Shown here: one piece after another, positions 1 through 6,786 of the stretch | How the letters are laid out: each line of letters begins with the position of its first letter | Numbering within the stretch: position 1 is the stretch's first letter | Assembly: GCA_905186105.1 (NCBI GenBank) | Contig: LR994475.1 | Coordinates: forward strand, 2,490,547-2,497,332 | Direction of reading: 5' to 3' | Source: an uncultured Sutterella sp. | GTDB lineage: Bacteria; Pseudomonadota; Gammaproteobacteria; Burkholderiales; Burkholderiaceae_F | DNA length: 6,786 nt | Position numbers and translations under genes: made by a program | Notes under the pieces: generated by a model | The model's database searches: none | What the model saw: the letters and a program-made list of their open reading frames with translations, nothing else | Told to the model about the DNA's origin: nothing

Positions 1-159
1 TAGGTCCGTCACAATCCCGTTACGAATCCCTTTCGATAACTCAAGCCCATAGCCAAGCACGCGATAGAGCCCAGGTTCGTCCCCAGGGCGAGCGATGACG
101 CACAGCACTTTGTGTGAGCCCACATCAAAGTCAACGAGATAGTCATTCGGGTTATTCAT
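1..159 (-). CDS. ftsA: Cell division protein FtsA, N-terminal fragment (runs off the window)
   Basis: FtsA is an actin-like ATPase that tethers FtsZ to the inner membrane and recruits later divisome proteins. Only the first 53 codons are visible. They start with ATG at 159 and are open to position 1. The fragment reads MNNPNDYLVDFDVGSHKVLC and matches the FtsA phosphate-1 region, where the usual form is a GLDIGTSKV-like segment; here it is VDFDVGSHKV. It continues with LYRVLGYGLELSKGIRNG, which fits the family's 'G.G...S.G...G.V' stretch after the first strands. The start codon lies inside the last codons of ftsQ (8-nt overlap, ATGAATAA), as expected for translational coupling. No strong Shine-Dalgarno site is visible just upstream, which also suggests coupling. 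No frame break is seen in this short piece. Identification rests on motif plus position after ftsQ. Confidence 0.9.
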   Translation of the reverse strand, partial: MNNPNDYLVDFDVGSHKVLCVIARPGDEPGLYRVLGYGLELSKGIRNGIVTDL

Positions 160-1077
160 TCGGCTGTGTCACATCGGGCTCTTCGACCGATGATTCCGTT
201 TCGTCTTTAGCTTCCCGTAATCTGGCAATGGCTTCGCGGTCGGGAAGGGTAGCCGCGAAAGCCCGATTGTACCTAAGGTCGATCGATGCGGGCGTCCCAT
301 CCATCAGTTCGACCACACGAGGATAAGCCGCGGCTATATCTACCAATTTGGCAATCACGCCCGAGCCCGACGCTTCTTGTCCGAGTTCCACACGCGTGGG
401 TGGAATGTCAGGAGACGACATCACCAAACTCCAACTGCCGCGATCGCTACACGTGACGTCCGTCACCGTTGCCCCAATCGGCTGCAACGCGCGAACAAAC
501 TCACGGTAGTAGCGCGCAATTTGTGCTGTCTGCGTCACATGCCATAAAAATTAGGGAGTGCTTCTGACGGGTTATCGCGCTCATCAGGGTTTGCCGAAAA
601 TAAAACACCATTGGTGTCCACCAATCTACCATCCTCATAGATCGCCAAGTACTTCGATAAATCTCCACTTCAACATGAAGTTCATTAGACCACACGCGAC
701 GCACTGTCGCGCGACTCACCCAGGGCACTGTTTCAACCGCCGCGCGGACCGCTTCCAAGTCTTCGGTGAAGTAGTTCCCCTTGAGCATCGGTTCAACGAC
801 TTCTTTAACGCGATCAATCGGCACACGGGTGAGGTTCCCTGAGAGTTCAAGCTTAGAAAACTGAAAGACGGGAAGGCTCATCACGCTTTGTGCCACGCGA
901 TCAGCACCAAACGCAATGCCTAACACCAAAGCCAGGGTCACCCCAACCTTCGTACCAAAGCGCAAAGTACTGACGTGATTCACGCTTAGCCGCAAGCGCG
1001 CGTTCTCGCGCGCGCTTGGCTAACGCTTCCTCCGGCGTTAACGTTTCAACAGAGGTCGGAGTTTTCTTTTGTGTCAT
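152..1077 (-). CDS. ftsQ: Cell division protein FtsQ, with three apparent frame shifts
   Basis: FtsQ is a bitopic inner-membrane divisome protein that works with FtsB and FtsL. The reading starts at ATG 1077. A charged cytoplasmic N-terminus of about 36 residues (TPEEALAKRARERALAAKRE) is followed by one membrane segment at about residues 43-62 (VGVTLALVLGIAFGADRVA). Next comes a POTRA domain from FQFSKLELSGN to WSNELHVEVE, then the beta domain with EDGRLVDTNG and NPSEALPNFYG. It ends with IDLRYNRAF and an acidic tail ending TQPNE at TAA 154-152. The frame changes near 967 (+1, in CAGTACTTT), near 649 (+2 or -1, in AAGTACTT) and near 541 (-1 or +2, in TATGGCATG). Corrected length is about 307 residues, in the family range. 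It lies 39 nt after ddl without a clear Shine-Dalgarno site and overlaps ftsA by 8 nt. All domains survive when the frames are joined, so the breaks look technical rather than decay. Confidence 0.9.
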
Positions 1078-1116
1078 GAATGTGCATCCGCTTTTGCGCT
1101 AGCGTCTTCTTGGCAA

Positions 1117-2047
1117 TTAGTCCGTTTCGGCAAGCGATAAGACCTTTACGCAAAGGTCGCCATAGTACCATGCCTACAGCGCGTGCTGCCATCGGCACCA
1201 AAGAGTGCGGCGTCATACCGGGCGACGTATTGATTTCAAGCAGCACAAAAGAGCCATCAGGGCGCTGCATCGCATCAATACGAGACCAACCACGCGCACC
1301 AATTGCCTTAAAGTACTGCTCGCACGTTGCAGAAAGCGATGCCGTTTCAGCGTCGTTCAATTTGGTCGGGCAGTCGTAACTCACGGCGTCACCAAAGTAC
1401 TTGTTATTAAAGTCGTAGTCCCCTTCAGGTGCGCGAATTTCAATGATCGGCAAGGCCTTACCGTCGAGCACGGCCACCGTAAATTCGCGACCGCGAATAT
1501 ATTCTTCAACGAGCACTGCCTGGTCGCGCGTGGCGGCTTCAGCCAAGCTACTGACGCAATGTTTCAACGGTCGGCGTGTTGAGTTTTGTCACACCAATCG
1601 ACGAGCCGTCATGAGCGGGCTTGACCACCAAACCCGTAGCCCCCAAGGATTCGATCACTTCAGTCAACACGTCGTCCGTTGCATCAGCGCCCAACAAAAC
1701 GCCCTGCGGCACGGGAATCCCAATGCTCTTCCAAACGCGCTTCGTTAAATCCTTGTCAACTACTATGGCGCTAGCTGTCACGCCCGGGCCGTGTACGGCA
1801 CATTCAAGTAGTTCAACACCCCTTGAATCGTCCCGTCTTCACCCAAGCGACCGTGCAACGCAATAAAAGCACGATCAAACGCACCCTTTTCTAAGGTTTC
1901 CAAACGATCGGTCTTCGGATCGAATTTGGTCACATCCACGCCTTTTTCAACGAGCGCGTTATAAACGCCTTCACCCGACATGAGCGAGACCTCACGTTCA
2001 GACGAAATACCACCCATTAAAAGAACGACGCGTCCTAACTCTTTCAT
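1117..2047 (-). CDS. ddl: D-alanine--D-alanine ligase, with three apparent frame shifts
   Basis: This cytoplasmic ATP-grasp enzyme joins two D-Ala for the peptidoglycan stem peptide. Start ATG 2047 follows GGGAG by 5 nt and gives MKELGRVVLLMGG. N-terminal motifs are GGISSEREVSLMSGEG and LHGRLGEDGTIQGVLNYL. The ATP-grasp part shows VVKPAHDGSSIGVTKL with the serine loop, LVEEYIRGREFTVAVLDG, and NNKYFGD with the Lys-Tyr pair. It also has GWSRIDAM and LLEINTSPGMTPHSLVPMAA, which carry the Asp, Glu and Asn metal ligands. Frame changes occur near 1786 (-1, a lost G in ACGGCCCGGG), near 1549 (+1, CAGTAGCTTGG, where the uncorrected frame hits TAG) and near 1165 (+1, ATGGTACTATGG). After the last correction the C-terminus reads YGDLCVKVLSLAETD and ends at TAA 1119-1117. 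Corrected length is 309 residues, close to E. coli DdlB. An in-frame TTG at 2065 overlaps the murC stop, but the Shine-Dalgarno site favours ATG 2047. Confidence 0.93.
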
Positions 2048-2052
2048 ATCTA

Positions 2053-2057
2053 CTCCC
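2053..2057 (-). promoter_or_regulatory. Shine-Dalgarno site for ddl
   Basis: GGGAG on the minus strand, 5 nt before ATG 2047 and directly after the murC stop. It selects ATG 2047 over the in-frame TTG at 2065. Confidence 0.6.
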
Positions 2058-2061
2058 AAAC

Positions 2062-3464
2062 TCAATGTGCGTTTTCTTCAGCAATCTGCGGTGCGACGCG
2101 CTAATGGACCCTGCCCCCATCGTAATCACGATGTCGCCATCCTTACCATGGCTTCAATCGCCCGAGCGACTTCCGTGACAGGCACCACCACAGGCGTGTG
2201 ACGCCCCTTGGCGGCAATCGCCTGAGCCAAGTGTTCGCTATCAGCCCCTTCAATTGGCTTTTCGCCAGCGGGGTACACTTCAGCGAGCACCAACCCTTCG
2301 ATGTCGGCTAACACGTCCACAAACGCATCAAAGCAGTCACGTGTACGCGTATAGCGGTGCGGTTGGAATGCAACGATCACGCGCTTTTCGGTCAAGCGCC
2401 ACGCAAAGCCTGTAAGGTCGCAGCCATTTCATGCGGATGGTGACCGTAGTCATCAATCAAACGATAGTGGTCGCGCACCGAGCCGTCGGGCGCACGTAGG
2501 TACCATTTCGCCATACTGCGTAAAGCGTCGACCGACACCACGGAATTCTGCCAAACCACGCACGATCGCGTCGTCAGAAACCCCAACCACTGTCGCAATT
2601 GCCACCGCAGCGAGCGCATTACGGACGTTATGAAGCCCTGGCAAATTCAACACCACAGGCAACGGCGGATGGTCGGGACGCAAAATCGTAAAGCCATCTG
2701 AGTGCCACAAGGACGCACGTCAATGGCACGCACTTGTGCGTCATCACTCAGACCATAAAGAATCACGGGCTTAGTCACACGCGAACGAATCGACAAAACG
2801 TTTTCGTCGTCCGCGCAAAGCACAGCCACCCCATAAAACGGCAAACGTTCCAAGAAGTCCACAAAGGCGGACTTCAAATTATCAAAACTATGACCATAGG
2901 TATCCATATGGTCTTCGTCGATATTGGTCACGTACCGAAATCACGGGCGTCAAATTCAAGAAGGACGCATCCGATTCGTCGGCTTCAGCGACCAAAAATT
3001 CGCCTGTCCCAAGACGCGCATTGGTACCCTGCGCTATTTAACTTGCCACCAATCACAAAGGTAGGATCAAGCCCGCCCGCAGCCAAAAGCGACGCAGTGA
3101 GCGACGTGGTTGTGGTCTTACCATGCGCCCCAGCAATCGCGATCCCGCGACGCAAACGCATCAATTCAGCCAACATCACAGCACGCGGCACCACAGGGAT
3201 ATCGAGTTCACGTGCACCCACGACTTCAGGGTTATCTTCGTGAACAGCCGATGAAATCACGACGGCATCAGCGCCACGAATATGCTTTTTGTCGTGCCCG
3301 TAATAGATACGTGCCCCCAACGACTGCAAACGTTCAGTGACAGCACTACGCGCCAAGTCTGAGCCACTCACGACATAGCCCAAATTGAGCATCACTTCAG
3401 CAATGCCACTCATGCCCGCGCCGCCGATCCCTACGAAATGCAGATGATTGACTAAAAACTTCAC
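2062..3464 (-). CDS. murC: UDP-N-acetylmuramate--L-alanine ligase, with about seven apparent frame shifts
   Basis: MurC adds L-Ala to UDP-MurNAc using ATP, the first step of stem-peptide synthesis in the cytoplasm. Start is GTG 3464 behind GAGGAGA. Motifs in order are [19 protein letters not shown] (nucleotide-sugar binding), [10 protein letters not shown] (P-loop), [76 protein letters not shown] and ITMGAGSI, ending ENAH at TGA 2064-2062. Frame changes are near 3024 (+1, GGTACC), 2932 (+1, GGTACG), 2696 (-1, ATGGCTTTA), 2500 (+1, GGTACC), 2397 (-1, GCGCTTGACC), 2144 (-1 or +2, GGTAAGG) and 2093 (-1, AGCGCGTCG). Corrected length is about 467 residues, normal for MurC. It is the most fragmented gene here, yet no motif is missing. 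It lies 38 nt after murG and 14 nt before ddl. Confidence 0.94.
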
Positions 3465-3471
3465 TCTAATT

Positions 3472-3478
3472 TCTCCTC
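3472..3478 (-). promoter_or_regulatory. Shine-Dalgarno site for murC
   Basis: GAGGAGA on the minus strand in the 38-nt murG-murC gap, 7 nt before GTG 3464. It supports the GTG start. No promoter or terminator is recognisable in the gap. Confidence 0.7.
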
Positions 3479-3502
3479 AATGGTAGCTTTCGACGGTCAA
3501 CG

Positions 3503-4602
3503 TTAGCCTTGCGCCTTTTTGGCGACGGTTTCTTCAATCAACGTCGCCACTGCTTCTGCGGTACTGTGGACGTGACGTTGCACGGGCGTTCTTTGCCAAT
3601 TCAAGCAAACGGTCACGCGTAAGTCCCGTCATCAATTCAGACATACGTTCGGGGGTAAATTCCTCCTGCGGCACCATGATGGCGGCATGACGTTCGACCA
3701 TATAACGCGCGTTACCCATCTGGTGAGCCGTGGTTTTTGCCACAAAGGGCACCAAAATACTCGCCACACCGGCGGCACAAATTTCGGATACGCTCGTCGC
3801 GCCAGCGCGGCAAATGACCACGTCGCAATCTTCGTAACGCTGCGCCATATTGTCAATAAAGGGCACCACTTCAGCTTTAACACCCAATTTTTCATAGGTA
3901 CTCACGCACGGGTTCGTCGCGACCCTTACCCGTTTGATGCACCAAAATCGGTCGCTCGTCTTCGGGGATACTCGCCATCACTTGAGGCATCGTGTCATTA
4001 AAGACCTGTGCACCTAAACTCCCCCAAACACAAAGACGCGAAGCGGTCCCGTACGGTCAGCCATACGGTCTTGAGGGGGCGCAATCGCCACAATGTCGTC
4101 ACGTACGGGATTACCCGTTGTGCGACCCTTTTCTTTAGCAAACGTACGTGCGCCACCCGCAAAGCCACACGCCAGGGCATCGCAAAACGGCATCAACGTA
4201 TTGGTCGACATCAAGAGGTCAGCGTCACAATTCATCATGACCAAGGGCAACTTACGGCGACTCGCGGCAAAGCCCACTGGCACGGCAATATAGCCACCCG
4301 TAGAAAAGACGGCATCAGGCTTTAATTCACTCAGTAACTTATTACCGCCAAAAGGCACCAATCAACTTCACGCCGCCCGTTACAGCACCAAAGAGCCTAC
4401 TACCACGTACGCCCTGAAAATCTAAGCCATGAAACGGAATCCCGTGACGTTCGACCAACTGTGCTTCCATCCCCGTGGTCGTACCGACCCAGGTAATCTT
4501 CCAGCCGCGCGCTGCCATGACTTTTGCCACAGCAAGACCAGGCATCACATGGTCGCCCGTGCCTGCGGCAAGAATCACCAAATGTTTAGACGTAGTACTC
4601 AA
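3503..4602 (-). CDS. murG: Lipid II synthase MurG (GlcNAc transferase), with four apparent frame shifts
   Basis: MurG is a membrane-associated GT-B enzyme that transfers GlcNAc from UDP-GlcNAc to lipid I. The proposed start is TTG 4602, 5 nt after GGAGGT; TTGA overlaps the ftsW stop. The N-terminal loop reads [19 protein letters not shown], an altered form of the usual GGTGGHVFPALA. Then come [73 protein letters not shown] (acceptor of the donor sugar in the family) and TTAHQMGNA. The C-terminus ends ETVAKKAQG at TAA 3505-3503. The HEQN motif common in other MurGs is replaced by MMNCDADLL. Frame changes are near 4343 (+1, CGGTAATAAG), 4020 (-1, a run of five G), 3898 (+1, AGTACC) and 3561 (+1, AGTACC). 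Corrected length is 365 residues, normal for MurG. The start has some doubt because an AGTACT word, a class that breaks elsewhere, lies right on it. Confidence 0.92.
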
Positions 4603-5797
4603 ACCTGACCTCCGCGCATCAAAATTCTGTTCTCTTTGTCGACTCTCAACAAAAGTCCAATTGCAACCAACCCTGAGAGTAGTGCACTACCCCCAAAACT
4701 CACAAATGGTAGCGTCAACCCTTTGGTGGGGAATAGGTACCTGACGCGACCCCGACATTAATTGTGACCTGTACACCAAACCAAACGCCAATGCCTTGAG
4801 CAAGGAGCCCAGGGAAAAACCGCTCAAGTTTAATCGCCTGGCGACCGATTTCAAAGGCATGACGAATAAGCCAATAGTAAATAAATAAGACAAGGCACAC
4901 ACCCACGAAACCCGTTTCTTCCGCGATCACTACCATGATGAAGTCGGTATGGGCTTCAGGGAGGTAATAGAGCTTTTCAACGGAGCCCCCAAGTCCCACG
5001 CCAAAGAGTTCCCCGCGACCAAACGCAATCAAAGAGTGCGAAAGCTGATAGTACTTTATCAAGCACGTGCTCCGGTGCCCAAGGATCGAGATACGCAAAA
5101 AAGCGCCCCAATCGCCATGGCGTATCTACAATCATCCAGACGACAAACCCGCAGACAACGACCACCACCGAAAAGAAAATCTTGAGTGAAAGTACCACCT
5201 AAAAAGAGTAGCCCCATAATTTCTACTCACGATCACCACGGTACTCCAAGATCAGGCTGTTGCATGATCAACGCCACGATGATCACCATGATGAGTGCCA
5301 TCTACTAAAAGCCCTTCTGAAAGGAGTGCATAAACTCCTGGCGCTTCACCGTGAACCACGCGACTCACAATCAACGCGGCGACCTTCATGACTTCTGAGA
5401 CCTGAAGGTTCATGATCCCTAAGCCAATCCAGCGACGTGCTCCATTCACCGATCGTCCAACCCCTGGTATCAGCACTACTGCCATCAAAATGAGGGCGAT
5501 GATAAACACCCATACTGCATACTTTTGCCAAAAAGCCATGGGGATCTTCGTGACGATCCAACACGTAAATAAGCCCACTGCAATACTTTGCAGGTGCTTC
5601 ACAATAAAGTAGCCCGCATCGACGCCGTAACGCGAATTGTCAGCAAACATCGTGGTCGCTGAGTAGACCATGACCGAACCGATCGCCAACAATGCCGCGA
5701 CACAAAGCAAGACTTCCCATGCCGCGCTGACGCGTCCCGAATAAGGGTCCGTCAGTCTACCTGAAGCTTGCCAATCGTCTTTCATGCGTCCGAGCAC
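4599..5797 (-). CDS. ftsW: Septal peptidoglycan polymerase FtsW (SEDS family), with about six apparent frame shifts
   Basis: FtsW is a multi-pass inner-membrane SEDS glycosyltransferase that polymerises lipid II with FtsI at the septum. Start GTG 5797 has GGAGGG 6 nt upstream; the in-frame ATG at 5785 is about 18 nt from that site and less likely. Motifs in order are [41 protein letters not shown] (QPSE in most homologues), [57 protein letters not shown] (its Asp is thought to be catalytic) and [19 protein letters not shown]. It ends RGGQV at TGA 4601-4599. Frame changes are near 5303 (+1, TAGTAGATG), 5241 (+2 or -1, GAGTACCG), 5224 (+1, GAGTAGAAA), 5192 (+1, GGTACTTT), 5051 (+1, AAGTACTAT) and 4737 (+2 or -1, GGTACC). 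Taking +2 at 4737 gives SGLFPTKG, the family pattern. Corrected length is about 396 residues, normal for FtsW. Confidence 0.92.
4608..4613 (-). promoter_or_regulatory. Shine-Dalgarno site for murG
   Basis: GGAGGT on the minus strand within the final ftsW codons, 5 nt before TTG 4602. It supports the unusual TTG start. The spacing could be off by a base if the nearby AGTACT at 4594-4599 is itself misread. Confidence 0.65.
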
Positions 5798-5799
5798 AA

Positions 5800-6786
5800 T
5801 TAGCCCTCCGAAGCGATGCGCTCGGCGCAAGCCACAAAGCGTTCACTGCGCTCTGCATAGTCGCGGAACATGTCCCACGAGGCGCAGGCGGGAGAGAGTA
5901 ACAAAACGTCGCCCGTCTGACGATGGGTCCACAACCAGTCAACAGCTTCTTCTAAGGTCGCGCAACGCGTCATCGGAATTGCCACGTGCGACAACGCCGC
6001 GCCGATTTTCTCGGCGTCACGCCCAATGAGTGCAATCGCACCCGTCGTTTCTTTGAGCGCATCCGCCAAAGGCGCAAAGTCTTGCCCCTTACCGTCGCCC
6101 CCTAAGAGAATCAAAATACGACGCCCTTGGGCAGCAAAGCCTTTTACGGCAGCCACCACGGCACCAACGTTCGTCCCCTTAGAGTCATCAATAAAGGTCA
6201 CCCCCTGATGGGTGAGCACGGGCACCACACGATGGGGTTCGCCGCGATAGGTAGCCAACGCTTCAAGTGCGGGTAGCATTGGCAACCCTGCACTTTCAAC
6301 CAACGCCAAAGCCGCTAACGCGTTCATCGTGTTGTGGCGACCGGCGATCAACAGGGACGCTTCAGGCGTTAAACACTTTGCTTCACCCTCAATCAAGGCA
6401 GATAACCAAAGGGCTCCGTCCTCTCGCAACACTAACCCATAGTCACCATCAGCCGTCGGGGCACTCGCACCAAACGTGCGACGAGCGCCCGTCCCAGCAA
6501 GACGCAACGTCTCCGCGTCTTCACGATTGACGACGCGAACCGTGGTGGGCGCAAAAATACGACCCTTCGCATCAGCATAGGCCTTCATGTCACCATGCCA
6601 ATCCAGGTGGTCTTCGGTCACATTGAGAATCGCAGCAGACTGGCACACCAAGGAGGACGTCGTCGCCAACTGAAAGCTAGAGAGCTCCAACACCCAAACG
6701 TCAGGCAACGCCCCGGCATCCAATGCCTTATCAAGTTCCGTCACCGCGTTGGGACCAATATTGCCAGCGACTACCGCGTAACTGCC
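5800..6786 (-). CDS. murD: UDP-N-acetylmuramoylalanine--D-glutamate ligase, C-terminal 328 residues (5' end outside window)
   Basis: MurD adds D-Glu to UDP-MurNAc-L-Ala with ATP in the cytoplasm. The frame is open at 6786, so the real start and the GKTT P-loop lie beyond the window. An internal GTG at 6744 is not the start, because the upstream codons read YAVVAGNIGPNA, the conserved MurD stretch. Further motifs are VLELSSFQL, NVTEDHLDWHGDMKAYADAK, AGRHNTMNALAA, FIDDSKGTNVGAV (substrate binding), ILILLGGDGKGQDF and LLLSPACASWDMFRDYAE. The last is usually ACASFDMF...RG, here with Trp and ERS. The frame is continuous to TAA 5802-5800. This is the only long gene here without a frame break, and it has no GTAC word. 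The ftsW GTG follows after 2 nt, with its Shine-Dalgarno site inside the last murD codons. Confidence 0.96.
   Translation of the reverse strand, partial: GSYAVVAGNIGPNAVTELDKALDAGALPDVWVLELSSFQLATTSSLVCQSAAILNVTEDHLDWHGDMKAYADAKGRIFAPTTVRVVNREDAETLRLAGTGARRTFGASAPTADGDYGLVLREDGALWLSALIEGEAKCLTPEASLLIAGRHNTMNALAALALVESAGLPMLPALEALATYRGEPHRVVPVLTHQGVTFIDDSKGTNVGAVVAAVKGFAAQGRRILILLGGDGKGQDFAPLADALKETTGAIALIGRDAEKIGAALSHVAIPMTRCATLEEAVDWLWTHRQTGDVLLLSPACASWDMFRDYAERSERFVACAERIASEG
5804..5809 (-). promoter_or_regulatory. Shine-Dalgarno site for ftsW
   Basis: GGAGGG on the minus strand, inside the last codons of murD. It is 6 nt from GTG 5797 and about 18 nt from the in-frame ATG 5785, so it decides in favour of the GTG start and suggests coupling to murD translation. 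Confidence 0.7.

Larger units (their letters stand above)
648..5305. other. Dispersed GTAC/GTA words that coincide with frame breaks
   Basis: GTAC occurs about 25 times in the window by hand count. Twelve of these lie exactly where a reading frame must change: near 649, 967, 1165, 2500, 2932, 3024, 3561, 3898, 4737, 5051, 5192 and 5241. Five more breaks lie on GTA followed by A or G in the minus-strand sense (near 1549, 2144, 4343, 5224 and 5303). Within RGTACY hexamers, all three GGTACC and all five AGTACC/GGTACT are broken, and three of six AGTACT are broken. Words such as CGTACG, CGTACA and TGTACA are never broken. The pattern is seen directly; its cause is inferred in the findings. Confidence 0.75.

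Noticed and set aside
1046..1116. Extended Ddl C-terminus reading past 1117 to about 1046
   Set aside because: This long tail arises only in the uncorrected frame after the GTAC at 1165. The corrected frame ends at TAA 1119-1117, giving normal Ddl length and leaving room for the ftsQ start at 1077.
2734..3243. Plus-strand open frame of 169 codons
   Set aside because: It is antisense to murC, which carries clear motifs in this region. The product resembles nothing known and there is no Shine-Dalgarno site. The other plus-strand frames are rejected for the same reason.
1117..3464. A murC-ddl fusion gene
   Set aside because: After frame correction murC ends at TGA 2064-2062, and ddl has its own Shine-Dalgarno site and ATG 14 nt later.
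648..5305. Programmed +1 ribosomal frameshifting at GTA sites
   Set aside because: The word lies in all three codon registers, corrections of both +1 and +2 (or -1) are needed, there is no shared codon at the shift, and about 13 GTAC words read through normally.
5346..5564. Minus-strand 72-codon open frame inside ftsW
   Set aside because: It is an out-of-frame reading of the FtsW transmembrane region; the ftsW frame here holds the [14 protein letters not shown] motif.
152..5797. Pseudogene decay of the dcw cluster, as in a reduced symbiont
   Set aside because: Motifs are fully kept, base composition is not AT-rich, breaks follow a DNA word, and murD is intact. Decay would be random in position and would affect motifs.

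Overview
The window is a stretch of the bacterial division and cell-wall (dcw) cluster, all on the minus strand. Read in the direction of transcription, from high to low coordinates, the order is murD (5' end outside the window), ftsW, murG, murC, ddl, ftsQ and the first 53 codons of ftsA. This is the standard dcw order of Proteobacteria. The protein sequences look most like Burkholderiales (Betaproteobacteria), possibly a gut Sutterellaceae-type organism. That placement rests on recalled family sequences, not on a search. Base composition is moderate. I see no mobile element, tRNA, rRNA, CRISPR, terminator or convincing promoter, and no gene-free stretch over 40 bases.

The layout is compact. 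murD and ftsW are 2 nt apart. The ftsW stop overlaps the murG start. There are 38 nt between murG and murC, 14 nt between murC and ddl, 39 nt between ddl and ftsQ, and an 8-nt overlap between ftsQ and ftsA. Several starts are not ATG (GTG for ftsW and murC, TTG for murG), but good Shine-Dalgarno sites support them. MurC and MurD add L-Ala and D-Glu to UDP-MurNAc. Ddl makes the D-Ala-D-Ala cap. MurG makes lipid II and FtsW polymerises it at the septum. FtsQ and FtsA are divisome scaffold and membrane-anchor proteins.

The striking feature is that five of the seven genes (ftsW, murG, murC, ddl, ftsQ) are broken by about 23 single- or double-base frame shifts, although every conserved motif is present once the frames are joined. 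murD and ftsA, as far as seen, are intact. The breaks are not random. Twelve fall on the tetramer GTAC and five more on GTA (minus-strand sense). Of 14 RGTACY hexamers in the window, 11 sit on a break. In contrast, GGCC occurs only four times. At most break sites, putting a GGCC-containing word one or two bases shorter in place of the GTA word restores both the frame and the expected residue, usually Ala. The most likely reading (inference) is motif-specific sequencing or consensus error at GGCC sites, perhaps because they are methylated, plus some homopolymer deletions. Real gene decay or recoding is much less likely.
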